From Vogesella indigofera (GTDB lineage Bacteria; Pseudomonadota; Gammaproteobacteria; Burkholderiales; Chromobacteriaceae): a stretch of 64,000 nt of DNA. Below the pieces are notes generated by a model. It was given only the letters and a program-made list of their open reading frames with translations. It ran no database searches and had not been told where the DNA came from. A program made the position numbers and the translations under genes. Positions 1 through 8,935 of the stretch are shown here, in pieces (positions within the stretch are counted from its first letter, which is position 1; every line of letters starts with the position of its first letter). The DNA lies in NCBI RefSeq assembly GCF_003633895.1, contig NZ_RBID01000013.1, positions 1-64,000 of the forward strand. Reading direction: 5' to 3'.

Positions 1-41
1 GAACGGGGGAACGGGGGAACGGGGGAACGGGGGAACGGCGG
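1..41. repeat. 8-bp tandem repeat
   Basis: Four perfect copies of the octamer AACGGGGG (positions 2-33) followed by a degenerate fifth copy. The array touches the window edge, so its true length is unknown. It lies outside any gene I can support. Confidence 0.75.
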
Positions 42-155
42 CAGGCTAGCGCAACCGTGCGGCCAACCCTGGATTGTTTTAACAGCGGCGGGAACGACGG
101 CAGTGCGGTGCGATGGCCCGCGCCGGCATACGACAAGGCGGCGCGGAAACGACAA

Positions 156-183
156 CGGCCCGCCAGAAGGTTCTGGCGGGCCG
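156..183. other. Strong hairpin, possible terminator
   Basis: A 13-bp perfect stem, CGGCCCGCCAGAA with its complement and a 2-nt loop, followed on the plus strand by AAAA. It lies downstream of the tRNA gene on the minus strand. A second stop signal is possible, but the T-run is weak. Confidence 0.35.
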
Positions 184-192
184 AAAATACGC

Positions 193-225
193 AAAAGCCA
201 GTTATCACGAGGATAACTGGCTTTC
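193..225 (-). terminator. Terminator after tRNA-Pro
   Basis: Stem AAAGCCAGTTATC (194-206) pairs with 212-224 across a 5-nt loop. Read on the minus strand, the hairpin starts a few bases past the tRNA CCA end and is followed by a short T-run (GGCTTTTG). Confidence 0.65.
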
Positions 226-229
226 ATGT

Positions 230-306
230 TGGTCGGAGTACAAGGATTCGAACCTTGGACCTCCTGCTCCCAAAGCAGGCGCACTACCGGGCTGTGCTAC
301 ACTCCG
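230..306 (-). tRNA. tRNA-Pro (anticodon TGG)
   Basis: A 77-nt cloverleaf. The acceptor stem CGGAGTG pairs with TACTCCG and the 3' CCA is encoded. The anticodon stem CCTGC/GCAGG encloses the loop TTTGGGA, giving anticodon TGG for proline. The T arm contains GGTTCGAATCC. A consensus promoter lies immediately upstream. Confidence 0.96.
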
Positions 307-329
307 TCACTTCCGAAGAAGTGGAGCAA

Positions 330-358
330 ATTATAAGTAACGCTCCCCGCTCTGTCAA
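330..358 (-). promoter_or_regulatory. Consensus sigma-70 promoter of tRNA-Pro
   Basis: Read on the minus strand: TTGACA (353-358), a 17-bp spacer, then TATAAT (330-335). Both hexamers are perfect. The tRNA starts 24 bases after the -10 box. Confidence 0.88.
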
Positions 359-391
359 GCGATTCCCCAAGAAAAAATGTGACCGCCCCGT

Positions 392-1180
392 TCAGCGCCG
401 CGAGCGATCACGCGCGCGCAACAGGAAGCGGTCCAGCACCGGGGTGCAGTCGAGCAGGTGCGCGGCGCCGGGCGGGTGGAATTCCGGGTGCCACTGCAGG
501 CCGCAGACGAAGTTGTCGTCGTCCAGCCGCACCGCCTCGATCAGGCCGTCGTCGCTGGCGCGCGCCTCCACCAGCAGGCCGCGCCCCAGAGCGCGGATCG
601 CCTGGTGGTGGATGGAGATCACCTGCTTGCCGCCCTGCCCGCCCTGCCCGCCGATCAGGCCGGCCAGCAGCGAATCCGGCGTCAGCACGATGTCGTGGGC
701 GTGGCTGTCGTAGTCGCGGTGCAGGTGATGCGACACGCCCAGCTGGCTGGGGATGTCCTGGTACAGCGTGCCGCCGAGCGCGACGTTGATCAGCTGCGCG
801 CCGCGGCAGATGCCCAGCACCGGCTTGCCGGCCTCGACGAACTCGTGGAACAGCTCCATCTCGTAGGCGTCGCGCACCGCGTCGCCGTGCCAATCCTGGT
901 GCAGCGGCTCCTCGCCGTAGCTGCGCGGGCTGAGGTCGGCGCCGCCCTGCAGCACCAGGCCGTCCAGGTAGCGCGCGTAATCGGCCAGCCGGATGCTGCT
1001 ACGGTTGATCATGCCGTCGCCGAGCACGGTGGGAATCATCAGCACCATCACGTCGCGCGACATGACCCAGTGCGCCACCGATTGCTCCAGGTATTGCAGG
1101 GTTTTCGACTGCAGCCCGTCGGCGCCGGGCTGCGGGTGGTAGATGCGGGCGGAGAGTCCGATTTTCAGTGGTGTCGTCAT
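392..1180 (-). CDS. Gamma-glutamyl-gamma-aminobutyrate hydrolase family protein (class I amidotransferase fold)
   Basis: A 262-residue cytosolic hydrolase of the peptidase C26/PuuD type, which cleaves gamma-glutamyl bonds such as that in gamma-glutamyl-GABA during putrescine breakdown. The nucleophile elbow GICRGAQ puts the catalytic Cys at residue 125. The C-terminal QWHPE supplies His231 and Glu233 to complete the triad. Length matches E. coli PuuD (254 aa). The ATG directly abuts a copy of the GCGGCCAAC motif (1181-1189), so the leader is unusual. A PuuB-like FAD oxidase lies 12 kb away, which makes a polyamine role plausible, but no other puu gene is adjacent and the substrate is not proven. 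Confidence 0.88.
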   Translation of the reverse strand: MTTPLKIGLSARIYHPQPGADGLQSKTLQYLEQSVAHWVMSRDVMVLMIPTVLGDGMINRSSIRLADYARYLDGLVLQGGADLSPRSYGEEPLHQDWHGDAVRDAYEMELFHEFVEAGKPVLGICRGAQLINVALGGTLYQDIPSQLGVSHHLHRDYDSHAHDIVLTPDSLLAGLIGGQGGQGGKQVISIHHQAIRALGRGLLVEARASDDGLIEAVRLDDDNFVCGLQWHPEFHPPGAAHLLDCTPVLDRFLLRARDRSRR

Positions 1181-1269
1181 GCGGCCAACCTTTCACGCTC
1201 AGGATGCTGGCGGCCAGTCCGTCAGCCTGTCACAGACAGACGCCGCCAGCAGGCGATTGGTTCACCCGT

Positions 1270-2985
1270 TCATGGCTGCGGCCACAGCCGCCCGGCGAGG
1301 CCGGATTGCCGCGGCGGCGCGTTGAGCACGCCGGCCTCCAGCACCGCCGGATTGCCGGCCAGCACGAACACGTCGCGGGCGCGGGTAATGGCGGTATAGA
1401 CCAGCGCGCGGGTCAGCACCGCGCCCGTCGCCGCCGGCAGCGCCAGCCACACGCTGGCGAACTCCGAGCCCTGCGACTTGTGCACCGTCATCGCGTACAC
1501 GGTGTCGTGCTCCGGCAGCCGCGCCGGCGCCACCTCGCGCCAGCCGCCGTCGGTGGTGGGGAACACCACCCGCAAGCGCCCTTCCCGCATCACGGTGAGA
1601 CCGATGTCGCCGTTGAACAGGCCGATGCCGTAGTCGTTGCGCGTCACCATCACCGGGCGGCCGGCGTACCAGTCGCTGCCGGCCGCCTTGCGGCCCAGCT
1701 TCTCCAGCTCGGCCTCGATCTGCGCGTTGATGGCCGCCACCGTATGCCGCTCCGCCGCCAGCAGCATGAAGCGGTGGAAGGCGGCAAACAGCGGTGCCCA
1801 ATCCGCAGCGTCGGCGTCCAGCTGCGCCAGCGCCTGCCAGTAGTCGGCGCGCTGCGCCAGCAGGCCGGCGGCGTCGGGCAGCGCCGGCTGCTGGCGGATG
1901 TCGGCCAGCGCCTGCTGCGCCAGCAAGGCGTGCACCTCGTCCAGCGCCGCGGCATTGACCGCGCGCGCCAGGCGGCCGATACCGGAGTCGGCACCGAAAC
2001 GGTGGCTCTTCTGCAGCACCACCACGCTGTCGGCGAGGATGGCGCTGTCGTCGATCACGCCGGGCAGATCGACACCGGCGGCCAGCAGGCCTTGCGCCGT
2101 GTCGCTGCGCCACGCCTGCCGGCTGCAGATGTCGCCCAGCACCGCGCCGGCTTCCACCGACGCCAGCTGGTCGCGGTCGCCGAGCAGGATCAGCCGCGCG
2201 TGCGACGGCAGCGCCGCCACCGTCTGCGCCATCAGGCTCAAGTCCACCATCGACGCCTCGTCCACCACCAGTACGTCCAGCGGCAGGGGGTTGGCCGCAT
2301 GCTGGCGCGGCCGTGCGGTGCCGGGGATCAGCCCGAGCAGGCGGTGCAGCGTCTGCGCCTTGTCCGGCAGCTGCGCGCGCACCGCGTCGCTCACCGGCAG
2401 CGCATCGCGCGCGGCACGCACCGATTCGGTCAGCCGCGCCGCCGCCTTGCCGGTCGGCGCCGCCATCGCCATCACCAGCGGCCGCGACGACAATGCCGCC
2501 AGCGCCGCCAGCAGCCGCACCACGGTGGTGGTCTTGCCGGTGCCGGGGCCGCCGGAGATCACCATGAAGCGGCGCTCGGTGGCCAGCCGCGCCGCCAACC
2601 GTTGCCAGTCGCCGGCATCGGCCGGCCCGAACAGCGCGTCCAGCACGCTCTCAACATCGCCGCCGAACGGCTGCGGGTCGCGCGCCAGCCGCGTCAGCGC
2701 CGCCACCAGCTGGGTTTCGTCCTGCCAGTGGCGCGCGAGATACAGCCGCCCGCCCTCGTCCAGCACCAGCGGCGTGTAGTCACCCGCGCGGCCGGCCAGC
2801 GGGCTGCGCCGCAGCCGCGCATAGTCGTCGCCGGACAGGCCGCCGAGGCAGACGTGGCCGCCGGCCACCGCCGCCAGCAGCCGTTGCAGCAACGGTTGCA
2901 GCGCCGGGCCGTGCTCGGGGTCCAGCCGCGCGAACAGGCGGGCGAGCTGGTCGGGAAGAAAGCTGTCGCTGACAGTGGCAGTCAT
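1270..2985 (-). CDS. recD: Exodeoxyribonuclease V alpha subunit RecD
   Basis: The 5'-to-3' helicase subunit of RecBCD, which unwinds and degrades double-strand ends and loads RecA. The Walker A loop GGPGTGKTTT is near residue 150. The superfamily 1B motif VVDEASMVDL and the C-terminal motif MTVHKSQGSEF are present. The product has about 571 residues, close to the family norm. I chose the ATG at 2985; an in-frame TTG at 3000 would add five residues. The partner genes recB and recC lie further upstream on the same strand, but pap and two repeat-filled gaps separate recD from them, so co-transcription is doubtful. A MITE-like repeat lies just upstream of the start. Confidence 0.95.
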   Translation of the reverse strand: MTATVSDSFLPDQLARLFARLDPEHGPALQPLLQRLLAAVAGGHVCLGGLSGDDYARLRRSPLAGRAGDYTPLVLDEGGRLYLARHWQDETQLVAALTRLARDPQPFGGDVESVLDALFGPADAGDWQRLAARLATERRFMVISGGPGTGKTTTVVRLLAALAALSSRPLVMAMAAPTGKAAARLTESVRAARDALPVSDAVRAQLPDKAQTLHRLLGLIPGTARPRQHAANPLPLDVLVVDEASMVDLSLMAQTVAALPSHARLILLGDRDQLASVEAGAVLGDICSRQAWRSDTAQGLLAAGVDLPGVIDDSAILADSVVVLQKSHRFGADSGIGRLARAVNAAALDEVHALLAQQALADIRQQPALPDAAGLLAQRADYWQALAQLDADAADWAPLFAAFHRFMLLAAERHTVAAINAQIEAELEKLGRKAAGSDWYAGRPVMVTRNDYGIGLFNGDIGLTVMREGRLRVVFPTTDGGWREVAPARLPEHDTVYAMTVHKSQGSEFASVWLALPAATGAVLTRALVYTAITRARDVFVLAGNPAVLEAGVLNAPPRQSGLAGRLWPQP

Positions 2986-3007
2986 GGGCAAACCTGGCAA
3001 AAGACGT

Positions 3008-3158
3008 TAGAACGTGTTCACGATCGCGCGCTCTCACGCGAGGCTAAGGCGCAAACGGCTGAGCAAGCGGCGTTTATCCGGAGATAAACCCGCAGGCCAC
3101 AGCCGTTTTCAAGGTGGTGTCACCCCATTGCTATACAGCAGATCGTGAACGGGGTTTT
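3008..3158. repeat. MITE-like element family B, copy 1
   Basis: About 150 bp bounded by inverted ends AGAACGTGTTCACGATC and GATCGTGAACGGGGTTTT. The interior carries a second inverted pair around AAACGGCT and AGCCGTTTT. It has no coding potential. It shares its ends and core with the elements at 13058, 17438 and 25227 and separates recD from pap. Confidence 0.75.
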
Positions 3159-3209
3159 ACCCACCGCAGCGGGCAAGCGGAATCTGCATCACGATACCGC
3201 ACACCGCGC

Positions 3210-4694
3210 TCAGGCGCCCAGCTTCGCCTCCAGCGCCTCGCAGATGGTGGTCAGGATCTTGATGCGCGCGTAGTACTTGTTGTTGGCCGCCACCAGCGTC
3301 CACGGCACCGCACTGGTGCTGGTGCGGTCGATCATGTCGCACACCGCCACCTTGTAGTCGTCCCACTTGTCGCGGTTGCGCCAGTCTTCCTCGGTGATCT
3401 TGAAGCGCTTGAAGCCGGTTTCCTCGCGCGACTTGAAGCGCGAGAGCTGCTCGTCGGCGCTGATCGCCAGCCAGAACTTGAGCACGATGGCGTTGTTGTC
3501 GCGCAGCTGGTGCTCGAAGTCGTTGATCTCGTAGTAGCCGCGCATCCAGTCGGCGGTTTCGGCGAAGCCCTCCACCCGCTCCACCAGCACGCGGCCGTAC
3601 CAGGTGCGGTCGAAGATGGTGACCTTGCCCTTGCCCGGCACATGGCGCCAGAAGCGCCACAGCCACGGCATCGCGCGTTCTTCCTCGGTCGGCGCCGCCA
3701 CCGGCACGATGCGGTAACGCCGCGCGTCCAGCGCCTGGGTGATGCGGCGGATGGCGCCGCCCTTGCCGGCGGCATCGTTGCCCTCGAAGGCCAGTACCAG
3801 CGAGTGCTCGGCAAACTTCGGATGCCGCGTCAGCCCGTTCAGCCGCCCCTGCAACGCCTCCAGCTGCTGCTTGTAGTCATCCTTGCAAAAGGCCTGATCC
3901 AGCTGCAGCGATTCCAGCAGCAGCTTGTTGTCCGCCGGCGGCGTGATCGCCGCCACGTCGGAACGCGCCTGCCACACGTGATCCAGCGCCAGCCGCTGCT
4001 GCAGCGCCTGCAACAGCGCGCGACCGACGGTCAGGCTGCGGTAGTTGGCATCCTCGCCGTCCACCACCAGCCACGGCGCGTAGGCGGTGTTGGTCAGCCG
4101 CATCATGTGCTCGGCATTGTTCTTGATGCGGCTGTACTGGCCGTGGTGCTTCCAGTCCGCCTCGGTCACCCGCCACGCGGTGGCCGGGTCCTTTTCCAGC
4201 AGCTTCAGCCGCTTCTTCTGCTTGTCCTCGGCCAGGTGCAGCCAGAACTTCAGCACCAGCACGCCGTCGTTGGCCAGCATGCGCTCGAAGCGCAGGATGT
4301 CGAACAGCTGCTTGTCGAAGGCGTCGCGGTTGGTCTTGCTGTCGACGCGGTCGAACAGCGCATCGGAATAGTAGGAGCCGAAGAACATGCCGATGCGGCC
4401 CTTGGCCGGCAGCTCGCGCCAGTAGCGCCACATCCACGGCCGCTCGCGCGCGTCGTCGTTGGGGGCGTCAAACGCCGCGGTGTGGATCAGGCGCGGATCC
4501 AGCCACTCGTTGATCTGGTTCAGCGTCTCGCCGCGACCGGCACCGTCCATGCCATGGATCAGCAGCAAGAGTGGGAATTCGCCACGCTGCTTCAGCTCGT
4601 ACTGCACCTCCAGCAGCGCCTCGCGCAGCGCGGCCTCCTCGGCCTTGTAAGTGCTCTTGTCGATGACGTGGCCGATCTCGGCGGATTCAAACAT
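3210..4694 (-). CDS. pap: Polyphosphate:AMP phosphotransferase (two-domain PPK2, class II)
   Basis: Transfers phosphate from polyphosphate to AMP to give ADP in the cytosol. The 494 residues form two tandem PPK2 domains, each with its own P-loop: GMDGAGRG near residue 48 and GNDAAGKG near residue 305. Each is followed by a lid and Walker B-like region (PWMWRYWRELP and PWLWRFWRHVP). The duplicated architecture is diagnostic of the AMP-specific class. The first loop carries Arg where the second has Lys, as expected if only the C-terminal half is catalytic. The ATG is preceded by AAAGGA at suitable spacing. The gene sits alone between recB and recD, which is an odd position. Confidence 0.95.
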   Translation of the reverse strand: MFESAEIGHVIDKSTYKAEEAALREALLEVQYELKQRGEFPLLLLIHGMDGAGRGETLNQINEWLDPRLIHTAAFDAPNDDARERPWMWRYWRELPAKGRIGMFFGSYYSDALFDRVDSKTNRDAFDKQLFDILRFERMLANDGVLVLKFWLHLAEDKQKKRLKLLEKDPATAWRVTEADWKHHGQYSRIKNNAEHMMRLTNTAYAPWLVVDGEDANYRSLTVGRALLQALQQRLALDHVWQARSDVAAITPPADNKLLLESLQLDQAFCKDDYKQQLEALQGRLNGLTRHPKFAEHSLVLAFEGNDAAGKGGAIRRITQALDARRYRIVPVAAPTEEERAMPWLWRFWRHVPGKGKVTIFDRTWYGRVLVERVEGFAETADWMRGYYEINDFEHQLRDNNAIVLKFWLAISADEQLSRFKSREETGFKRFKITEEDWRNRDKWDDYKVAVCDMIDRTSTSAVPWTLVAANNKYYARIKILTTICEALEAKLGA

Positions 4695-4871
4695 GGGGCG
4701 ATCCTTTGCAAGGTTGGCCGCAAGCGGCGCAGGTGGCGATGCTCAATGACATGATTGTAGCGGGAATGTCAGCGGCACCGGGGCGGCCATTTCAACACGG
4801 ATCCGCCACCGCCATCGCGACCAGGATCAAGCCTTGCGCTCGTCATGCGGTGGCCGTGGCGATGGATGGCA

Positions 4872-4911
4872 AACGTTGGCCGCAATGCAGTGACGGCTTG
4901 CGGCCAACCTT
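4872..4911. terminator. Inverted GCGGCCAAC pair upstream of pap
   Basis: Left arm GTTGGCCGCAA and right arm TTGCGGCCAAC face each other across about 12 nt that end in GACGGC. The predicted hairpin has a stem of about 13 bp. It lies between the pap leader and a family A repeat, so a role as terminator is only one possibility. Confidence 0.5.
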
Positions 4912-4919
4912 GGTGATGC

Positions 4920-5372
4920 AACGGTGTGTCGCCCGGCCAGCCGGGTGACACACCCTACATCAATAAGCACACCCCACAAAAACCAGAACCGAAGCGACGC
5001 GCCCCATCCCGTTGGCGCAAGCCGTGCACACTGTCGCCAGCCCGGAAACAAGCCGCCCTCTTTTGAGCGCAGCGTATGGGCGGCGCCGGGATGGCGGCAG
5101 TTTGTACGGGAATGCTTGCGCCTTCGGGTCGCCTTTTCTTTGCTTACTTTCTTTTTGGCGAAGCAAAAGAAAGTAAGCCGCCGCCGCGCGGCAAGCGGCA
5201 GATAAAAAACATCCGCGCAGCGGATACCGCAGACCAAAACAAGCTTGGCCGCAAACCCATCACGGCTTGCGGCCAACCTTTGCCATGCAATCGCGGTAAA
5301 CGTTGGGCTTCGCAAGCTCAGCGCCAAGCTATCTGCCCCACTTCCCGCGTTACCGGCCAGCCGGGTGACGCC
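4920..5372 (+). repeat. Family A composite repeat, copy 1
   Basis: Shares a core of about 110 bp (5009-5120, from CCCGTTGGCGCAAGCC to GGGAATGCTTGCG) with six other copies. It then carries a long inverted repeat TTACTTTCTTTTTGGCGAAG / GCAAAAGAAAGTAA, a CCGCGCAGCGGAT block, an inverted motif pair (5241-5281) and a CGTTGGGCTTCGC block. It lies just downstream of recB. Confidence 0.8.
5241..5281. terminator. Inverted motif pair downstream of recB
   Basis: Left arm AAGCTTGGCCGCAA (one mismatch to the usual word) and right arm TTGCGGCCAACCTTT are separated by a 12-nt loop ending in CACGGC. It lies within repeat copy 1, about 90 bp beyond the recB stop on the minus strand. It could act as a transcription stop. 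Confidence 0.45.
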
Positions 5373-5374
5373 CC

Positions 5375-8300
5375 CTAGGCCGGCACCGTCGCCCGGAACA
5401 CCCCATCCAGCGCATCCAGCAGCGCGTCCGATGGCGCATCGCGCCACACGCCGTAGCCCGCGCCGCTGATGCCGCGCAGGTACAGGTAACGCACGCCGCC
5501 CAGGCGCAGCTGCGGCGCGCGCTGCGCCAGATAGCGGCGCAGCGCCACGCAGTAGATCAGGTACTGCAGGTAGTAGTGCTCGCGCGCCACCGACGCCGCC
5601 AGCGCGTCGTCGTCGTAGCAGGCAAAGCCGTCGCCGAGGTGGTTGGACTTGTAGTCCACCAGCCACAGCGCCTCGCCGTGGATGAAGGCCAGATCGATGA
5701 AGCCTTTCAGATAGCCCTGCACGCGGTCAAAGGTCAGCGTGGCCGCCGCCTCGCGCAGCGGCGCCGCGAGGCCCATCGCCGGGTTGGTGAGGATGCGCTG
5801 CAGCCGCGACAGACTGAGACCATCGGCCGGCAGTGTGAACTCCATCTCCACCAGCCGCCGCGCGTTCGGCACCGCCGCCAGGCGCACGCCGGGCGCGATC
5901 TCGCAGTGGAGGGTGTCGTGCAGCATCGCCAGCGCCGCGTCCTGCCACAGCGCGTCGAAACCGTGCTTGTGCAGCGCCTCCTGCACCACTTGCGGCCAGG
6001 CTTCCGGCCGGGTGAAATCGGCGCGCTCGAACATCTCGTGCAGGCAGGTACCGGCGCGGGCGCCGCGCGGAAAGCTGAAGCGGTCGGCCGCCACCGCCGC
6101 GTCCGGCTGCTGCAGCGGGCCGTGATCGTGATCCGGCGCCTCGCTGCGCGGGCTGGCGCCGCCGTGCAGGTGCCGCGTCAGGCCGGTAAAGCTGCTGACC
6201 CGCCACGGCGTGTACAGCGAACGGTGGACGCCGGCCAGCTGCGGCACGAAATCCGGCGCCGCTTCCGGCGGCAGCGCGTTGAGTGCGACGTCCACCTCGC
6301 GGCAGCGCACCGCGTCCGGCAGCCGCGCCGCCAGCGCCGCCACATCGTCCGCCACCTGCGTCGCCAGCAGCTCGCCGGCCTCCAGCTGCGCCAGGTTGGC
6401 CGCAGCGCGGCCGTGCAGCAGCCACGACAGCGCGGCGGTGTGCATCTTCTGTACATGGCCCCACACCACGTACTGGCGGTGCTCGGCACGGGTCAGCGCC
6501 ACGTACAGCAGGCGCAGCTTCTCCGCTAGGATCTCGCTGCGCGCCGCATCGCGTGCGCCGGCGCTGACCAGATCGTCCGGCGCCAGCCACGATTCGTCGC
6601 CGTCGCGGTAGCGCCAGAAGGTGGTATCGCGCCGCTCCAGCGCGCCGTCCCACAGGAAGGGGCAGAACACCAGCGGATACTGCAGCCCCTTCGAGGTATG
6701 GATGGTGACGATCTTGACCAGCTCGGCATCGCTTTCCAGCCGCAACAGCGCCTCTTCCGCCGCCGGCGGACTGGCCACCTGCGCCTCGAACCACGCCAGC
6801 AGCGGCGCGATGCCGGCCATGTGCTCGCTCTGCTGCTGGATCAGCTCGGCCAGATGGCCGAGGTTGGTCAGCCGCCGCTCGCCGTCCGGCTGCGGCAACA
6901 GCCGTACCGCCACCGCCTGCCGCGCGAAGAACGCCCGCCACGCGGCCATGAAGCCGCGCTGCTGCCACGCCTTGTGATCGTCAAGGTTGGCCGCAAGCTG
7001 CGCTTCCCACGCCGTTTCGTCTTCCAGCAAGGCCAGCAGCCGCGCGGCATCGAAGCCGAACAGCTCGGTGGCGCACAGCGCCTTCAGCCGCCCTTCCGAC
7101 GCCGGCTCCGCCCACGCACGCAGCAGCGCCAGCAGCTCGCCGGCCTCACGGCTGGCGAACACGCTTTCCTGCGTCAGCGCCACCGACGGTACACCGCGCG
7201 CCGCCAGCGCCTCGCGCACCGCATCGCCCTGACGGTGGGTGGCCACCAGCACCGCGATATCACCACCGGCCAGCGGCCGCACGCTGTCGCCGCGCCGCAG
7301 CCGTGCCTGATTGCAACGCGCCAAGGCCAGCAGGCGGGCGATCTCGTGCGCGCAGGCATCGGCGGCGTACGGCGTGGCCTCGGTCTTCGACACGCCCTTG
7401 GCGCTGTCGCTGGCCGGGAAGGTCAGCAGGTTGAAGGCGGCATCGCCGTCATCCAGCTCCAGCACGCTGCCGCCGGCCGGCGCCGCGTCCACCGGCGGGT
7501 AGTCGATGCCGTCCAGCAAAAAAGGCTGCGGCCGGTCGAACAGCGCGTTCACCGCCGCCACCAGCGGCGGCTGCGAGCGACGGTTGGTCAGCAGCGTGTA
7601 CTGGCGCTGCGGCGGCGCGTCGTTGCGCGCGGCCAGATAGGCGAAGATGTCGGCGCCGCGAAAGCTGTAGATCGCCTGTTTCGGATCACCCACCATGAAC
7701 ACCGGCCGCTGTTGCTGCACGAAGGCGTGGCGGAAAATGCGGTATTGCAGCGGATCGGTATCCTGGAATTCGTCGATCAGCGCCACCGAGAAGTCCGCGG
7801 CGATGCGTGCGGCCAACCTTGGTCCGTGCTCGGCATCCTCCAGCGCGGCGGCCAGATCGGTCAGCAGATCGTCAAAACCCCGGCTGCGCGTGGCACGGCG
7901 CTGCGCCACCGCGTGACGGTTGATCCAGGCTATCAGCTGCAGCTTCAGCCCGGCCAGCTGCTGCGCAAGCGCCGCGCTGTACTGGGCCCACGCCGCCAGC
8001 CAGGTGTCGACCAGGCCGAACAGCGCGTGTTCGGGCGGCGTGGCGCCCTTGTTGCAGCCCTTGGCCAGCGCTGCCGGCGTCAGCCGCTGCAGGTCCTTTT
8101 CCTGCGCCGACGACAGCTGCGGCAGGCCGGCATCCGCCGCCAGGTGTTGCAGCAGCCTGACGTAGCGCTGGCTCTGTTCCGGCTTGTAGCTGGTGCGGCT
8201 CAGCCCCTCGGCCGCCAGCAGGCAGGCGCAGCCCTCCTCGATGGTGGCGGCATCGGCCTGCAGCGGCTGCCACGCCGCCGCCACCGCCGCACGCGCGTCC

Positions 8301-8935
8301 AGCAGCGCGGCGCTGTCGATGTCGGGGTGGCGCAGATAGGGCTTGGACAGGAAGGGGCGGATCTCGGCCAGCCAGCCTTCCGGCGTGTCGCCGTTTTCGG
8401 CCAGCACCTGCGACAGCGCCGGCAGCGCCACGATGTGCTGGCGCCAGAAATCGTCGGCCAGCTGCTGCAGCTCGGCCAGATTGTCGCTGGCCAGCTCGGC
8501 GGCGAAGGTCTGGCCGCTGTCAAACGCCGCATCGGTCAGCACGCGCTGGCAGAAGCCGTGAATGGTGTAGATCGCCGCCGCATCGAAACCGTTGATCGCG
8601 GTGCGCAACCGTTCGCGCGCCATCGTGCCATCCTGCGCCGCCAGCCGCGCCGCCAGCGCCGTCAGGAACGCGTCCCCTTCCGCCTCGCCGTCCATCACCC
8701 GCGCCAGCTCGGCCAGCCGCCGGCGCAGGCGGTCGCGCAGCTCGGCGGTGGCGGCCTTGGTGTAGGTCACCACCAGCAGCTTGTCCAGCGTCGGCGGCGG
8801 ATTGCCGTCGGCGTCGTGCTCCAGCAGCAGGCGGGTATACAGCGCGGCGATGGTCCAGGTCTTGCCGGTCCCGGCCGAGGCTTCGATCAGGTTGGTGCCG
8901 GTGAGCGGGCAGTTCAGGGGGTCGAGGGGGTGCAT
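5375..8935 (-). CDS. recB: Exodeoxyribonuclease V beta subunit RecB
   Basis: A 1186-residue 3'-to-5' helicase and nuclease, the engine of RecBCD in double-strand break repair. The Walker A loop ASAGTGKT is at residues 19-26. Motif II DEFQDTD is near residue 390. Helicase motif V/VI (VTIHTSKGLQYPLV) follows. The nuclease domain near the C terminus has the LVDYKSN motif (around residue 1092), whose Asp and Lys are catalytic. E. coli RecB has 1180 residues, so the protein is full length. Four GCGGCCAAC-type words lie inside the gene without disturbing the frame. A repeat-filled 460-bp gap separates it from recC. Confidence 0.97.
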   Translation of the reverse strand: MHPLDPLNCPLTGTNLIEASAGTGKTWTIAALYTRLLLEHDADGNPPPTLDKLLVVTYTKAATAELRDRLRRRLAELARVMDGEAEGDAFLTALAARLAAQDGTMARERLRTAINGFDAAAIYTIHGFCQRVLTDAAFDSGQTFAAELASDNLAELQQLADDFWRQHIVALPALSQVLAENGDTPEGWLAEIRPFLSKPYLRHPDIDSAALLDARAAVAAAWQPLQADAATIEEGCACLLAAEGLSRTSYKPEQSQRYVRLLQHLAADAGLPQLSSAQEKDLQRLTPAALAKGCNKGATPPEHALFGLVDTWLAAWAQYSAALAQQLAGLKLQLIAWINRHAVAQRRATRSRGFDDLLTDLAAALEDAEHGPRLAARIAADFSVALIDEFQDTDPLQYRIFRHAFVQQQRPVFMVGDPKQAIYSFRGADIFAYLAARNDAPPQRQYTLLTNRRSQPPLVAAVNALFDRPQPFLLDGIDYPPVDAAPAGGSVLELDDGDAAFNLLTFPASDSAKGVSKTEATPYAADACAHEIARLLALARCNQARLRRGDSVRPLAGGDIAVLVATHRQGDAVREALAARGVPSVALTQESVFASREAGELLALLRAWAEPASEGRLKALCATELFGFDAARLLALLEDETAWEAQLAANLDDHKAWQQRGFMAAWRAFFARQAVAVRLLPQPDGERRLTNLGHLAELIQQQSEHMAGIAPLLAWFEAQVASPPAAEEALLRLESDAELVKIVTIHTSKGLQYPLVFCPFLWDGALERRDTTFWRYRDGDESWLAPDDLVSAGARDAARSEILAEKLRLLYVALTRAEHRQYVVWGHVQKMHTAALSWLLHGRAAANLAQLEAGELLATQVADDVAALAARLPDAVRCREVDVALNALPPEAAPDFVPQLAGVHRSLYTPWRVSSFTGLTRHLHGGASPRSEAPDHDHGPLQQPDAAVAADRFSFPRGARAGTCLHEMFERADFTRPEAWPQVVQEALHKHGFDALWQDAALAMLHDTLHCEIAPGVRLAAVPNARRLVEMEFTLPADGLSLSRLQRILTNPAMGLAAPLREAAATLTFDRVQGYLKGFIDLAFIHGEALWLVDYKSNHLGDGFACYDDDALAASVAREHYYLQYLIYCVALRRYLAQRAPQLRLGGVRYLYLRGISGAGYGVWRDAPSDALLDALDGVFRATVPA

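Larger units (their letters stand above)
4695..5374. other. Gene-free interval between recB and pap
   Basis: About 680 bp with no gene I accept. It holds one single motif copy (4713), two inverted motif pairs and one copy of the family A composite repeat. Short reading frames here are translations of the repeat, which also appear at each of its other copies. Confidence 0.7.

Noticed and set aside
1-41. The AACGGGGG array as a replication origin or iteron set
   Set aside because: There are only four copies, no AT-rich region, no DnaA boxes and no replication gene nearby.
458-3087. Long overlapping reading frames on the plus strand across the amidotransferase and recD genes
   Set aside because: Their translations are rich in Arg, Ala and His with no domain, and they shadow genes with clear motifs on the other strand. 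High GC makes such frames common throughout the window.
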